From Helicoverpa zea (taxonomy: Eukaryota; Arthropoda; Insecta; Lepidoptera; Noctuidae), in contig NC_061469.1 in NCBI RefSeq assembly GCF_022581195.2, positions 8,922,501-8,986,500 on the forward strand: a stretch of DNA of 64,000 bases, given 5' to 3'. This document shows positions 1 through 15,000 of the stretch, in pieces. The position numbers were made by a program, and so were the translations under genes. Each line of letters opens with the position of its first letter. The stretch's first letter is position 1. The notes below the pieces were generated by a model. The model made no database searches. It saw only the letters and a program-made list of their open reading frames with translations, and had not been told where the DNA came from.

Positions 1-30
1 ACATCAGACTTTAGTGTTGGCTTCGGACGA

Positions 31-3000
31 TTACGACGTCGACGCTTTCTTTTCGCGCTGCCATTGGTTGATCTTCTCTTTGAGCTCAGTTGCTGGAACG
101 CAAAAAGTATAGATTGGCTTAGAACTTCAGGGATAAGAACATACAGTAACTTTTCTGCTGTATTCGCAACAAAGTGTGTACCTGGACGTAGTTGGTCTTC
201 CGAAAGTGGTTGTCGGTTGAAGGGGTCAGTGGCGCTATTCAATAAGTGACGCAAGATCACCGATCGGTCCATTATCTGAAAAATAAAAATGATATGTTAG
301 TATTGATTTAAATTATATCTGAGGTTCGAAGTGGAAAAAGAGAACTTATATATTTTTTTACTTACCTTCCCAGAGGGCAATAAGACTGGGTCAGTCATGA
401 GCGTGTCCATAAGCGGATCTCTGAACTCTTCAGGAGCGTCAGCAAATTCGTCGCTTTTTTGTTGATTGGATACTGAAAAAATAATCAAATTTTTTGTATT
501 CTCTGGTATGAACATACTCAATAGTGTTTGTTAGAACAACTTTCGAAATATTATTATTTTGTAATAAGAAGTTAAAATGGAACATACTTGCAATTTGATA
601 TGCATTGTCAGCGAGCGCCTTGAAGCGCTCTATTTCCGTCGTGGTCTTGATGCAGGACTTAGCGAGCCGCACGGCTGCCTCTTCGAACAATTCTTTGCGG
701 AATGATCTCTGGAAATACAAAAGAAGATAAATCAGAATCAGTTTTTATTTAATCACAAAGGAAGTGGGTGTTCTTGGTCGAAGATAGGTGTCTAACACAC
801 ATTTGAGGCAAGTGTCTGTCGTTGTATGTGGGACCCACAATGTGGCTATGTAATAAAAATGGATGAAATATTATGTTGTGGCATAATATTTCATGTAGAA
901 TGTTAAATACGTGAGATAAGAGACGAGCATAAATTTATACGTGATTGTTAGCATTACCGATGACAGAAAGTGAGAGAGAGAGATCTGTTTAGCAGACCTT
1001 AGTAATATAGGGAGCAGGGTAAAGAGATCTTATAACCTGACTCCTGTAATGAATTTACCTCATCAGCGGCGAGCGCAGCGTGGAACTGTGGCGAGTCGAG
1101 ATGCAGGTAGATGTCTACCAGCTGGCTCAGAAGCCGCCGTGGTTCCCAGCCGTACTTCTCAGGCCGACGGACCTGAATACAATAGAATAATTTATTTGGA
1201 ATAACGGACTCGTTAAAGGAGACTACTGCATTATTAGAGCTCTAAAATAGCAATTCAAACACAAAAATGTTAATTTCAAATAGGCCTAAAGCTCTTCCGA
1301 AATGTCAAGCTAGTCGCGCGGTTCAAGGAGAGAAGAGTCAAAAAGATAATTGAAAGGCCGATTTTTAATTTTAATTTCTCGAAATGTCAATTACAATACC
1401 TTAGCCTAAAAGCGCTTGCTCATTTTGGCACTGGGTTTTACAATGCTAGTTTTGCTGGAAATAAACAGCTTTTGCCATCCTGGTAATTTACATGACCTAC
1501 AACATTATTTTAAAAATAAAAAATGTGACATGGTACCTTAAGGTTTTTGCACTTGGGTCCGCAAAGTTGCTGCAGGTTGAAGTTAAGCATGGACGCGAGC
1601 CGGTCCACCAGCTCGGCGCGAAGGAACGGCTCCTTGATCTCCACCGTCAGATACTCTAGCATATCCACGGTTTCTCTGGAATTAGAATAATTATGTTTTA
1701 TTTCATATACTCTGTTTTTCTTTATGTCCCTTGTGAACCCATCGTGACCTATATCTATATGTAGTTTGTGAACTCCTCCTATGTGCTTCCTTATATAGTC
1801 AATATTTCGATGCGTTACAAAATAAATTGATCACCGCTTGACTGCAGTGCACCGCTCGTTGTCTATTTGAATTTATGCATGTAGTATTTTCAGGCACCAA
1901 CTATGTAGAGAAAATAACAGAATTTATTATTATTATATTGTACATACCTGGCGAGCGTGAGGTACGAGCGGCACTGTCGCTCGTCCTGCGCCAGCGCTCG
2001 AGCCCGAGCGTCGGCGCCGCCCGCCGCGCCGCTCGCGCCCTCCTGCGCCTCGTGGATGCGCTTCAGGTACTGCACAACACAAGCGTACCACTGTTACTAC
2101 AATACCACATCAATGCTAGCAGGGCTTTTATGCCCAGCTTGCTCGGTAGCTCTATCTACTCATGTAAAATAAATACAACTCAGTTGTCAGTCGAGATAAA
2201 CCACAAGCGTAGTCAGCTAACAGACGCTGTAGCCGTGCGAACCATAGCGCAACGACGCATCAGAAACCCCCCACGCCACACGCGAGCGCGCCCGCTACAT
2301 TCTGTTTTTGCACTAACGGCTAATAATAACTGATATGTTCGCAAACAATGATACGATGTTCTCTGTAAGTTGGACATTTACGGCTAACAACTAAAAATCT
2401 TGGCTGCTGAACAAGCGTTGGGCATCGCTGGGAAGAAGCATTGTCCGTATGTTAAAAATTATCCTGTAAAGATGACAATTATGATTTATTGATTATTATT
2501 TATTGATTATAACAGTATTTCCCCACTATTTAATGTATGTTATTATACATATTAACCTTCCTCTTTAATCACTCTATCTATTAAAAAAACCGCATGAAAA
2601 TGTTACATGTAATGTTACCGGTTGTGTAGTTTTGAAGATTTAAGCGTACAAATGGACGTAGGGACAGAAAAAGCGAGTTTGTTTTATACTATGTAGTGAT
2701 AGTGAAATGCACATGACCTACAATTTTTTTAGTAACCAAACAAGACATACAAGTGAGATAGATAGAATACTAACCGTGAGACATTCGTCGAGAAGGAATG
2801 TGGTGTCGTTCATCAGCATGTTGATGAACTTGACGAACTGGCGGCCAGAGCGGGATTCCTTCACTATGGCCTGCAAAACAAGAAATACACAACATATACA
2901 TATGTATTTATATACAAAAGGAAAAATAATGAACTTTAATAAAACTTTTAGTAGGAAAATTTCTTCCCAAAAACCTGATGTAAGAAAATCTGGAAAGAAA

Positions 3001-6000
3001 CATGTTTCTTACCTGTTTATGAATGGGTCGCTCCCACATGCCTTTCAAGATGATACTGATATGGAATCGAATGGTAAACTTGTCGTAGAACTCAGTGCTC
3101 TGTCCAGTAGTTTCTATGTCTGTGTAGAACTTCATGAGAGCGCTTGGCAAAGCCGTTTGGGACATCGGATGGTCCATGAATTTCTCGTATACATTTTTCA
3201 GCTTCAGTGGCACGGATAGGTTGATCACGAAGAGTACTTCCACGATCTTCGCGACTAAGTAGGGGTTTTTGAAGAGCCGCGAGTGGCATATGGCGCTGAG
3301 AAGCCACGTTATGATCGGGTCTTCTATGTAGTCGGCCACGATTTGTGGCACGTATCTGGAATTGATTTAGATTTATTTTTTTAATAGGCTCGTATTTGAC
3401 CTCTATTCCACCTGATGATAAGCGACTATGTGGATGAAGATGAAATTTTATTATACTATAAATGCGAAGGTTTGTTATGATTCTCGGGAAACTATGGGTT
3501 TGAATAGAAGACGGGTTCAAGTACTGTAATGTAGACTGGTAAAAGTGAACTCTTAACCCGGGTGCGGCTATTACTTCTCTCAGTACTTCTCTCTAAATTA
3601 GATGAATAGATACTCACTGCACAGCAAAGAGCATGAACTCCGCGATATCCTCGACGTACCACTCCGGCGTGGCGGCGAAGGCGTCGGCCAGGGCTCCGCC
3701 CGCGCGGGCCGCGTCTAGCTGCTGCGTGAGTAGGGCGCAGGCTGAGGCGTAGAACTGTAGGCTGCGACGCATCAGCTCGCCTTCTAGGAGGGCTGTTTCT
3801 GCGCACTGTTTTGACCTGATAACAATGTGGTATATGTATAAGGGAGTGCAGTGAGATTAGATTTTATAGTTACAAAATGTTAGTTAATGTTATATATTAT
3901 AATAGGACATAGTTACCTGATATATACCTTTAAATAATAAAATACAAGGATAGTTCAGAGAGAATATAAGAAGTTACTTACATAAGGAATCACAGGGATA
4001 TTACATAAGAATATAGTATAATATGTATAATATATAGTATAATATGTATACGAAAGTACATAAGGCGAGAAGTTTATTTAAAAGTAGATAGGGGTAATAC
4101 ATAAGAAAGCAAATAAGGGAGAACATGGGGTAGTACATGTAAAGATACAACTAAATTAGGTTTGTGGGCATGCGAAAGAGACCCATTACGCTAGATTAGC
4201 TACTGAGGTAGGTTACACACAGTAAGAGACAAAATACTAACAACCAAATTAATTAAGCGTGTTCGTTACCTGTGTAGCCTCTTGATCTGCCGGCGCCATC
4301 TACGCAATAGCTCGCGGTTTCGCAGCGCTGAGAAACTGTTGCGCCACTGTGGCTCGGCAGCCATCAACTCTTCTATCACTTTTTGGAGATCACGGAATGC
4401 ACTGTAACAAGAAAAAAAATATATAGCCAAAATGTATAAATGCTAAAGTGAAGATTGATATAAAACTTGGTAAGAAGAATAAATAGCCAACTGGACGTAA
4501 GTTAGGTTACTTTTTTGGAAATTCCATCGGGGCACAGATGATTTAAATTTATACATTTTTCAAACTTTGTAGAAGCTGTTTATACGTGTGACGTATACAA
4601 CGTCAAACTTGTTGTTTAACATTCTTTCTACCCATGTAGTTTATCGGCCACATTATTTATCTTTTTTTTTTAATTTATTTATTGGCACACCAACAGCATT
4701 ATAAACAATAAAATATATATAAAAAAACATAAGTTGTTATAAAATTCTAGTTTGCTATGCCCATTATAGATGCGTAATCAAGAATAATAATAATTAAAAT
4801 CTTAATTAGTCTTGTATCAGTTAACTTACCGAATGCGTCGCTGATGCGTGTGCAGCGCAGGGATAAGCGCCACGTGGTGCATGTGCAGTGTGAGGAACCA
4901 GCACACCGTCTGGAACTTAGCTTCGGGCCACTTGTGAGATGGGTCCTTATCTGGGGGAAAATAATAATATTTTTCGTTAAAAAACTAGTTCATCATTATA
5001 GTCTAACCCTTTCAAAACTATGTTGGGGTCGGTTTCCAGCCTTATTAGATGCTGCAGAATAGGTACTAGTATCTTAGATGGAGCGACTGTCTATTTCGCC
5101 GCCTCTACCTATTCCCAAGTGTCTGGCAACACTTTACTCTTGCATAATCCGGGTTATCAGATTTTCTAACCTACCCGTAAGGACTGCCAAAGATGGAAGC
5201 CGGAACCCATAAGTATACCGTGCCTTCGAAAACACTGAGGAACTGGCTAGGTAACTAATTCTCAAAAATAATGAAGCAATGATATAGAGCTACAATTTGT
5301 AATCAATTTATTTCTAGCAATGAGAATTAAAATCTAATTGTCCGTGATGGCGGTTTCGGTCAATATAAAACGAGGGGTCATTGAGCGGCTCGTCTGCGAT
5401 TATGTTTTAATGCAATACATCGTAATGAAAGACCCAATTAGCGTAGGTGTAACTAATTCAGCTAGCGGCTTTAATACTGACAGATGTTGCTGACGGTGGA
5501 ATAGAGAAGGTTAAGGGCACGTTAAACCTGTTTGTAGGTATTCAATATTATATCGCCCCAGCAAGTACTTGCTTTAACCGACAGTCGACCGCGTTGAAGT
5601 CAAAAGATAACATAAACATAACTTTAATGGTATTTTCTCAGTCAGTGGAAAACAGTACCTACTGTTTAGATTTTGTGAGCTGCATTAAAGAATGCCCGCA
5701 CAAAATATGGGTTACCTAACGATTCAAACTTGGAAGCGACATAAATCGGTAAATATTAAATAGGACGTTCAAAACGTTAGCGAGAGGTGGAAAATACGAG
5801 TGTCCGAGACTGTACCAACTAAAACTCATGTTCCTTTCGAAGCATTCCTTATTTAAGGAAAATGGTACACAAAAATGAAGAAAATTCGGATGTTGCTAGA
5901 TGATGAGATGTTAGGTAACTTACTGAGTGAATCCAGCCAGTCCTGAGCCTCTTGAGCGGTGAAGTAAAGTCTCGTTTCATCGCGCACGTTCACCCAGGAA

Positions 6001-9000
6001 TCGGGCTGGAACGTATACAGGGGGTATACTCGCTCCAACTTGATGCGAACTGACAGCAGTTGTAGTACCGAGCATACGTTCAGCATGAAGCCGTCGCCTG
6101 AAACAATACAACATATAATTATTAGTCATCAGAGCTGTTGTAGGTACGTTTAAACCTTTATGCTTTATAATGAAATCGAAGAAAAGTAGGTAAAGGTTAC
6201 GAGTTTGTGGAACTGTAAGTAGTAATCTTTGGGTCTTCTGAACTGATTTTGAAATGTTTAGAGTCACTGGACAAGTGAGAAACAAAATTGTTCAAAATCA
6301 CTATTTAGTACAGCACAGACAGATTTAGGTGATATGTTATCCTTACTGTGTGTATATTATTCGTTCGTCCCAATTGCATGTCACAAATACATAATAGCAT
6401 GAGTTAATAGCAAATATCAGATTGATAATTTCAATGAATAAGTCTTTTCTGCATTGTTTACAAGAACTTGTCAACAAGCTTATCGATCGAAGATTCCTGT
6501 CGTATTCATATTTCGGTATAAGTAGTTGATAGCTGTCGCACTCTGTGCCTTTATCAAGCTGTTGCCTTTAGCTTCAAGTATAAATGTAGCTAGCTCAAGA
6601 TAATAACAAGCCTAGGTATCTAGAGGCACTCGTCATATAATTTGCGTGTTGTTTGCGACGGAAATATGTTTGTGTCGCACACCTGACATCGTTACAAACA
6701 TAAATATTTACAGAAAACCGTCAACAAGTAGCGCTTAATGTTTCGATCCAAATCTTGGAAAGTAAATGATTTGGACGATTGCCAATACAAATTCGTCTAA
6801 TAGACAAGGCGAGGTGAGCGACATTTGAACGAAATATGTGGTCTATTTTCGCCAGTCATTACTAGCAGTACTACGCACATAACGCTTCAATTTATTATCG
6901 TTGTCAGTGAAGTGATAAACTCGCAGTAACGTCTTTATCAATTAGCTATAAGGAGACACAACTGACTCCGTTTCGACGAGCTCTTGGCAAACATTTATAA
7001 ATAAATAAAAAACAAAGTAATTTTGAATGCAAAATATGTGTAATTACGCAAATTGTTTGAAAAAAAAAATATCGCATTAGTGCAGCCACGAACTGAATTC
7101 CAATGCTTCGATGTAGCGTATGATAGGAGGAAGATAAAACTTCTCGACGTTATTTGCCTGCATTTTTAATTACATACAATAGCTTAAGATGCGGTTTCTC
7201 CTTCGAACTCGGATAAAAACTAACCTGTTTGTTATTGTTGCCTGATGTATACTACATAGCTTTGATTATAAAAATGTCCTACATAGTAGCATAAATATTT
7301 AGACATCTCATAAAAGGCGGCAAAGAATGATTTGTAAATAATATGTAAATATAAAAATAAAATTTCCTAAAAAATAATGCCAAGTCAGGCTTTTTGCTAG
7401 TAAAGTAACATTTGAAAATGTCCCGTCATCTCATCGCAACGCTGAATGATTTGCCAGCTCCGAGAAAATCATGACTCTACGTTTTTTCACAAAGATACAT
7501 TGTCACCTGTCCACTAACTCCAAATTCATGTAAATGTAGACTTTTTTGATTTTTTTTTCTTTTTCTTGGAAACAGAGACCATCTTCGTATTTTTCGACTA
7601 GGATTCGAGTTACTTAATTCTAGTATAAAATCCTGGTTGATTGCACCTTTTATATAATTACAACCAAGACCACTGAATCTTGAAAATTATTGTAGCCAGC
7701 AGTTTACATATTTCTTTTCATATGTCATTGTTCATTCATTTTAGTGCAGCGCCATTCATTATAAAGACGAAAGTTTTGTTTATACTATCTCCCAGCATCT
7801 CGTTGTATTAAACATCCGTAGTAACAATGTCCGAAGATTAACTAGTACATATAAAATATACAATGGATAAACTGCTGGTAGAATTCGGTTTCTTGATATA
7901 ATAACTACAAAACGTCCCCAATTTTATAAGAGACCTCGAGACCTAGTTCAGGCAACAAAAATTGAACAAAAAGACAATTCTGCTAAATATATTGAAACTT
8001 TTTCTTCGAGACGACGATGAATAGGTTTTTGAGATTAGCGTGTTCAAATCAAATAAATTAATCATTCAGATTTATAGTAGGTATTTGTATCTATATAAAT
8101 AGGTATCGTAAGTCAATGGATGAAGCCTGTGTTCCAGTGGCGAAGGGTGGTTTAATGAAATAGGGAAGCCGCAGCAAAAAAAAAACTGGGGGGGGGGAGT
8201 ACTCAGGGATGGGGGGGAGAGGTAATGGATGTAATTTCTCAGTCCACCTTTTAGCACTGACTGAGAGACTGATAGTTTGAACATGTTTTCTCGAGGAATT
8301 CGGCAGATTATTAATATCTATAAAACTTTATTATCTTTAGTTAGGTATATTAACTACTAGAATCTGAGAAAACTTGGCACTAGAAACAATACATTTTAAG
8401 TATTTAATTTACAACGGCCTGTTAGCCATTGATATTTATCGTAGGTATTTATCCGTCAGGACGTTAGTAATTTTAATATAGACGTAATATTGGTAGGTAA
8501 TTCACCCGAGCGGCGTGCCCGAGTTTTATAACACGTTTTTATTCTCAAAACTTAACCTTGAAAAATAAGTTCCTTCCTAAAGTAAATAATCTGTCGGAAA
8601 ACAGTCTAATGCGATAAATGCTATCCTAGTTAAGTTTTAAAAGTAGGTACACTAAAAAGAAACCTGATGCCAACTGTCTACGTATCAAAATAACTCAATT
8701 CAACGTAGGTATCTCTAGGGACACGAAAAAAGTATCGATGCTTTGTGGTATCGAGTACATTCCAGTTCGATACCGATACTTTTGTACTCGATACTTTGCA
8801 TTCGATACTTTTACTCAATAAGTACTTTTTCCCAGGTATCGTATCGAATGAAGAATTTAATTTAACAGCGCTTTCTAGCTCACTACTACTTATAAGCTAC
8901 TACTTATCGGCACAGGTTTCGCCACTTTCAGTAGATCCCTTAAAACAATGGGAAGATATGAAAGTAGTATTCCCAAAATAATATAAATTGGCACGAGAAT

Positions 9001-12000
9001 ATATATCAATCCCTGCGACGTCAGTACCTTCAGAACAATTATTTTCTAAAGCAGGAAGTACCATCACAAAAATTCGAAACCGCTTATCTCCAAAAAGGCT
9101 CAACAAACTTCTATTTTTAAGTGACTGTACGGAGGAGGAATGGTATCTTTAATCTACTACGCGGGTGAAACTGTGGGACACTGCTAGTTTTTAGTATACC
9201 TCAAATAACTTAATATTGTACATTTTCGATTTGTTTCATTCATTCCATTTTCTATTATTCTATTAAAGTGTACCAATACCATTTGTTTTTTATGTCCTGC
9301 TGAACTGAAGTAAAACTGACATTATTTACTGACTGATATTGACCAAGCAAATTTTGATCTAAAAAAGTACTCGATACCTTGAAGTATCGATACTTTTGTT
9401 TCGATACTTTAATGAGTACGATACTTTGTTATCGATTCTACTCATGAGTACGATATCGATACTTTTGCTTCGATACCGTGTCCCTATATCTCTATTTTCA
9501 CTAGGTACACACACTGTAGTACTGTACTTCTTGTACTGAGTACCAGGTCGGTCACACGGTGCGATCGCGGGGATTATAGTTCGGCCATTCAGAGAATGCG
9601 TTCCTGACACGTCGCGATTGAACTGACGACGTAACTTTGCAATGGCGTTGCAGTTACGATAAAAATATTTTTGCTGGTTGTTTACCGTTTTAACAATTGA
9701 GGAGCATTAAAACAACATTATTATATCAATAATCAATGAATGTTATAATTTTGTGCCAAACTGAGTGTCAAATAACTTGGTAAACAATATTTTTCTAAAT
9801 CTATACTGCGCTATTACAAGGTTATGTCAGCGGTTTATATTTTGTAGTGCTGTGCTAAAAATAACAGGCAAGTATCGTAATCTGTTCTTATACAGTTATA
9901 ATATAAAATAATACCTTTTGATTTTCTTTTTACTTTTATGAAATATAAAAATAAAACTATGACCAAACCGCATTTTTATACTTAGATTAAAAATGGTAAC
10001 CCCAAATGGCGTTATGGGCCGCCATTTTGTGACGCTAAAACAGTCGTCCGTTGTCGTTTCGTGCGCATAGACCACGTTTTTCAAGTGTTTTCGATCTGTT
10101 TTTATTTGATTACCCGGCTTTTGTTAGACCGAGATATCAGGATTGATTCTGTTATTGATAATAATATAATTATACATGTAGGCGAAGATGATGATGAAGA
10201 CACCACCTCCTCAAGCAAATCGGAGTCTGATTAATATTCTGTTCGCACATTCAATTCAATGTACTTGTAACAAAGAATAAATAAAACAATTTTATTATAT
10301 GAATATTACCTTTTTTTGGTTTCCACTTAAATAACTAAAATATAAAACAAATGATTCCGCCAATTTAAAACGAAAATAATCTTAAAATAATGCGGCGGTT
10401 CATTTTGAAGGAACGGTAACGAACTCAGTGTTATGTTGTGCCCATCACTATATAGTCGTGACTAACTGATAGGTGTCAGGAACGCATTCTCTGAACGGCC
10501 GAAGTATAGTAGGGAGTAATGATACAGCCAACTACTTAAACAAAATTATATACTTGGTGAATTCAAAAAAAAAAAATCCCAACTAGGGTCATTAAATCGC
10601 GGAGAATCTTAACAGCGCGATTCAGGATTTGCATAAAAATGCACAACGCCATCTATGTTGACATAATGTAACTAAAACACTTCAACTAACATAAAATATT
10701 GTACACACACGAACTATGTTATTTCCAAATGATACACACACTAATAAATTCAATTAAATAATTCAACGAACAAATTGTTAATGATATTATCTAAAACAAA
10801 ATAAGAACAATGAGAGTGAATTTGTCTGATTTGTTTGTTTACATATTTGAGAGCTCTAAGCGCTGTCACTCGCGCGTAGACAGATATAGCTACTCTACTC
10901 TTGACGCGTTCTTTCTCGTTCACTCGCGAGTTTTGAAAGCTGGAAGCCGCTCCGTGAGCCGGCTTACCGCTCGCCCATATGCCGCGAACATCGCGCGGCG
11001 CGGCGTGGATGACGTCACGCAAGCGTAGTTTTGTATGGAGGAGGAAGCCGCGGCTTGTTTAGTAGGAGCAAAATGTTTCAAGTAATTTATAGACAATTTT
11101 TTTTACGGTGGTAGGCGTTTTGTTATACCTACATTTATATTATTACCTACATTTACATTTATATTATATTATTATTACCTACATTTATACCTACATTTAA
11201 ATTGTGCAGTTTAAATGATTATATTAATTATACCTATACCTATATTATAACTTATACCTATGCTTCTTTCTTGAAATTCGAAAGGGAAGCCGATGGGAAT
11301 CGGCTTATAAGGACGCCTCGCCACTGCTGTGTTCAGTAATGATTTGTCCTACAACTGAGATTAAGACGGAGATGTTTGTACAGGGAGGGTGGCGCAATAG
11401 AACAAGCAGTATATCGGAAGATCGTAATCAGTAATGTAGTTATACTGACCGGCCAGAGATCTCTCGTCGGTCTGCAGCTGCGCCCTGCGCTCGTTGCGCT
11501 GCAGCAGCGCGGCGAAGTAGTTGAGCAGCGGCTCGCGCGCGTCGGGGCACAGCAGGATGTTGTGGCAGATGTTGTGCAGCGTGTTGCGGCTCGCCTCCAC
11601 CTCGCGCTGCAGGGCGAACGCCAGGCTGCGGTCCCCAGAGCCCGTCGCGAACAGGCGCTCTGCCAGCCGGGGGTTCTCTTCCGCGAATAGCGATATCTGT
11701 ACAACATTATGACTAACTTTACTTCTCAAAATCCCTACCCTCAGAATGGTAGCTACTTAGCTAGCAAGAGGCAAAGAAATCGAATTGTTTATCATCGCTC
11801 AGCCATTATCAGTTTCAACAAAAACGAAAACTGAGACCTATGTTGAGACAATAAACTGAAATCAGAATTTATTCATTGTCATGAAAATGAAAACAGAGGA
11901 CTTTTGCTTTGTTTACAAAAGAGTTTATTTTAAGCCATACCGCGGGCAGACTTGCCTCGTCCATAATATGGTTTAAAATAATAGTGTTATCGACCCACTA

Positions 12001-15000
12001 AACTTAAATGGCCGCATATTTACATTTGTGCCTTGAGTTGGCAAATGACTATACGTTATTTGAAAATCCACATACCGCAAAGAAGGGTCCAAGGAAGCTG
12101 ACGCGCGCGATCTCCCGGCCGACGGCGGTGGTGACGGGGTCGGGGCACAGGCTGGGCAGGCGCGCCAGCAGCTCGGCCAGCGGGCGGCGCGCGTGCCGCG
12201 GCCCCGCGCGCAGCTCGCACAGCGCGCGCAGCGCCCGCAGCGCCGCGCCGCCGCCGCACGCGCCGCGCCCGCCCAGCGGCGACACCGCGCGACGCATCTC
12301 CTCGCGGATGCCCATCACTAGCGGCGTGAACACCTGCGTACACCGCTTGCTCATCAACGCTCGGCTCCACTCATGCCAATCATTTTTTATCAGACAATAG
12401 CTTCAATAACAGGAGCAAGTAAACAATAACAGAAAATAAACGTTGATTCATCAGTAGTCATTTTGAAAATGATTACTCACCTCTTCAAATACTTCCTTGT
12501 CGTTATATGTAGCGAGTAGCAGCTCGGGTATGAGCCCGGTCGGCGGGGACACGACCAGCATGTAAGGCAAAAGTGCGGATTTCCTGCACTTCTCAAGTTC
12601 GAACTTGCCTTGCAGCACTAGCACTAGGTGGTTCACTAGTAATGTTCTCAAACTCTGAAGCAAGTCGCTCAACGGCGGCTCTGAACTCTTCTTTGAGTGT
12701 TCTCGTTCATATGAATTGATATTCGTGTAGAATCGTACGATGTAGCTCACTGCTAGACCCTGTGTGGGTATTGTCTTAGGTAAGGGCAGCGACGGTGCAG
12801 GACAATCTGATTTATCAACCTCTGTCTCCGAGCCGAGTGGGCCACTAGTTAACATATCGTCCCCACAATCTTCACTAGGCCTCTTTGTAGTTTCGGTAAT
12901 CGCAATTAGCTTTTGGTTCAGTGGATCTGAACCATCAGCTATTTGAGTTATAACGTCCATCAAAGCCTCTGATGCTAATTCATCTAAACTTAGTTTAGGA
13001 TTATCAAGAAGTGACGCTGCCACCGACGGCACAAATATACCACCTGAAATAAACAGTCTGTTAGCTTCTAAAGGTTAAATATGAAAAATGAGTTAGTTAT
13101 TTTGGGTTTATAAAGAATGGTTGTAACATTATTTTTCTACTCTGGGTCAAGCACCGTTGTGAATCGCAGTCACGCAAACTTCGCTTTTCGCAATCATGAA
13201 GAGAGAGAAAGATACCTGTTGATAAATACGCGCAACAAACCTGCACTATCTTCTGACCAGGACACCTGTAGAATCTTGGCGACGATGTTTCTCAGTTGTT
13301 CCTCAGTTAGCTCAGTGCAGCTCACTGTGCGAGACCGGTGGATTTTGCGAGCCGGGGATGCTGTCGTGTTGTCGTTGTCATCCACCTAGCAAAAATTATT
13401 CTTTCTTGATCAAGTCTAAACTATTTAGTATAAATAGGATAGTCACAACACCGTCATGCCCAGACTACTGAAAATATAACTTGTGGCTACAATTCGCAAG
13501 CAAAGTTGTTGAAATAATTTTCTTTAGAGTTCCGTACCAAAAGGGTAAAACGGGACCCTATTTACTAACACTTCGCTGTCTTTCTGTCCGTCCGTCTGTT
13601 ACCGCAGGCCGTATCTCATTGGCATAATGTGACAAATGTGAGAATTTTTGGCCAGTTTATAGATAATGGCACGGAACCCTTACTGCGTGAGTCCGACTTG
13701 TACTTGGTCGGAAAGACAGTCCCTCACTTTTCTAAATGAGAATGACTGTAAGAACAGGAATTTAGTAATTTATTCAATACATATTTTAATTATTATGTAC
13801 AAGATATTTATTATTTAATGTAGAAGCAGTAGAACAGGGCCAATTGGAGGGACAAACTGGGGTAAGTGAAAATTTGCTTACAGCATGTGAGCCGCAGATA
13901 GTAAGAAAAAACATAAGTCCTATTTCCATATTAACTATTGTTTCCACCTGGGCAGATGTGTAGACAGAAAGTATTGTTTGTCAGTTATCTCTTCCTTCCA
14001 ATGCAGAAACTAGACGACTTGATACAAATACCCTTTGCAGGTTGTCCATAAGCTGACTAAATTTAGATCTGTTTAACATTCAAACTTTTCTTTATATGCC
14101 TTCACCTGTAAATTTTTGGGAAAGTCGTCGTCACCACGCCTGCGCTTCATAGGCCTGCCTCGGCAACGACGTACATCCTCAGGCACACACTGTGATTCAA
14201 CTTTATTTGAATCTTAATGCACTAAATCACACATAGGGTAAGACCATCAGATTTATTCTGGATTGTATTGTCAGTTAACGGCCAGATTAGTCACAAAAGC
14301 TTAGGCCCTAGGCCCCATGTTCACTGCCTGTTACAGTATTATTTGCTTTTACTTAAAATAACTTTATAGTTTTGAACAAGTATGAATTATTTGTATTTTT
14401 TCTCCCATTATTGTAAACCTGATGATCTCATGTTTTTATGAACTATCATTTCATCATAATAACAATAAATCAGTCAATGATTCATAAACATCTTGAATGA
14501 AGAAGTTTTGAACACTTTCAACGTGTGGAAAAACTAGTACACAGAACTACATCCACTTTATGTAGCTGATGGGGCAGTTATACAATTATATTTATTTCTA
14601 AATAAATCAATATTGAGCGTGTATCATTACCAACAGATTTAAATTTCTTGTACAATTCTAAACTATCCAAACAAAAAAAATCTACTATTCACTTCACTTT
14701 CTGTAAATGCATAACTGGCTTTATGCAATTCATTAAAAATTTCTTTTAATACTGTTCATATTCATCAGAAATGTTAGGCATGTAAAAGCATAAAAAATAT
14801 TCAGTTAATATATATTGTAAGTGGCAAAATAGTGTTACCAAATTTGTGAGCATAGCAAATTGTGTATTATGTAAGTTGCTAACCTCCATTGGTTCCTGCT
14901 GTGGTTCTGATTGTGAATTCCTCTCTGACACATCATCAACTTCCATGGAGAGTGACCGTCGCGAGCAACTGGGTGAGGCATTACTTGGCCGAGGCCGCAC

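Noticed and set aside
1875..2333. 152-codon plus-strand open frame
   Set aside because: Antisense shadow of the GC-rich UBE4B exon at 1948-2069 plus flanking sequence; no family resemblance.
12008..12400. 130-codon plus-strand open frame
   Set aside because: Shadow of UBE4B exon 5; the Arg/Ala/Pro-rich translation is a product of base composition.
14746..14883. Extension of UBE4B exon 2 to the end of its open frame
   Set aside because: The donor at 14883 joins in phase to the conserved exon at 13385, giving PMEVDDNDN; the extension has no family support.
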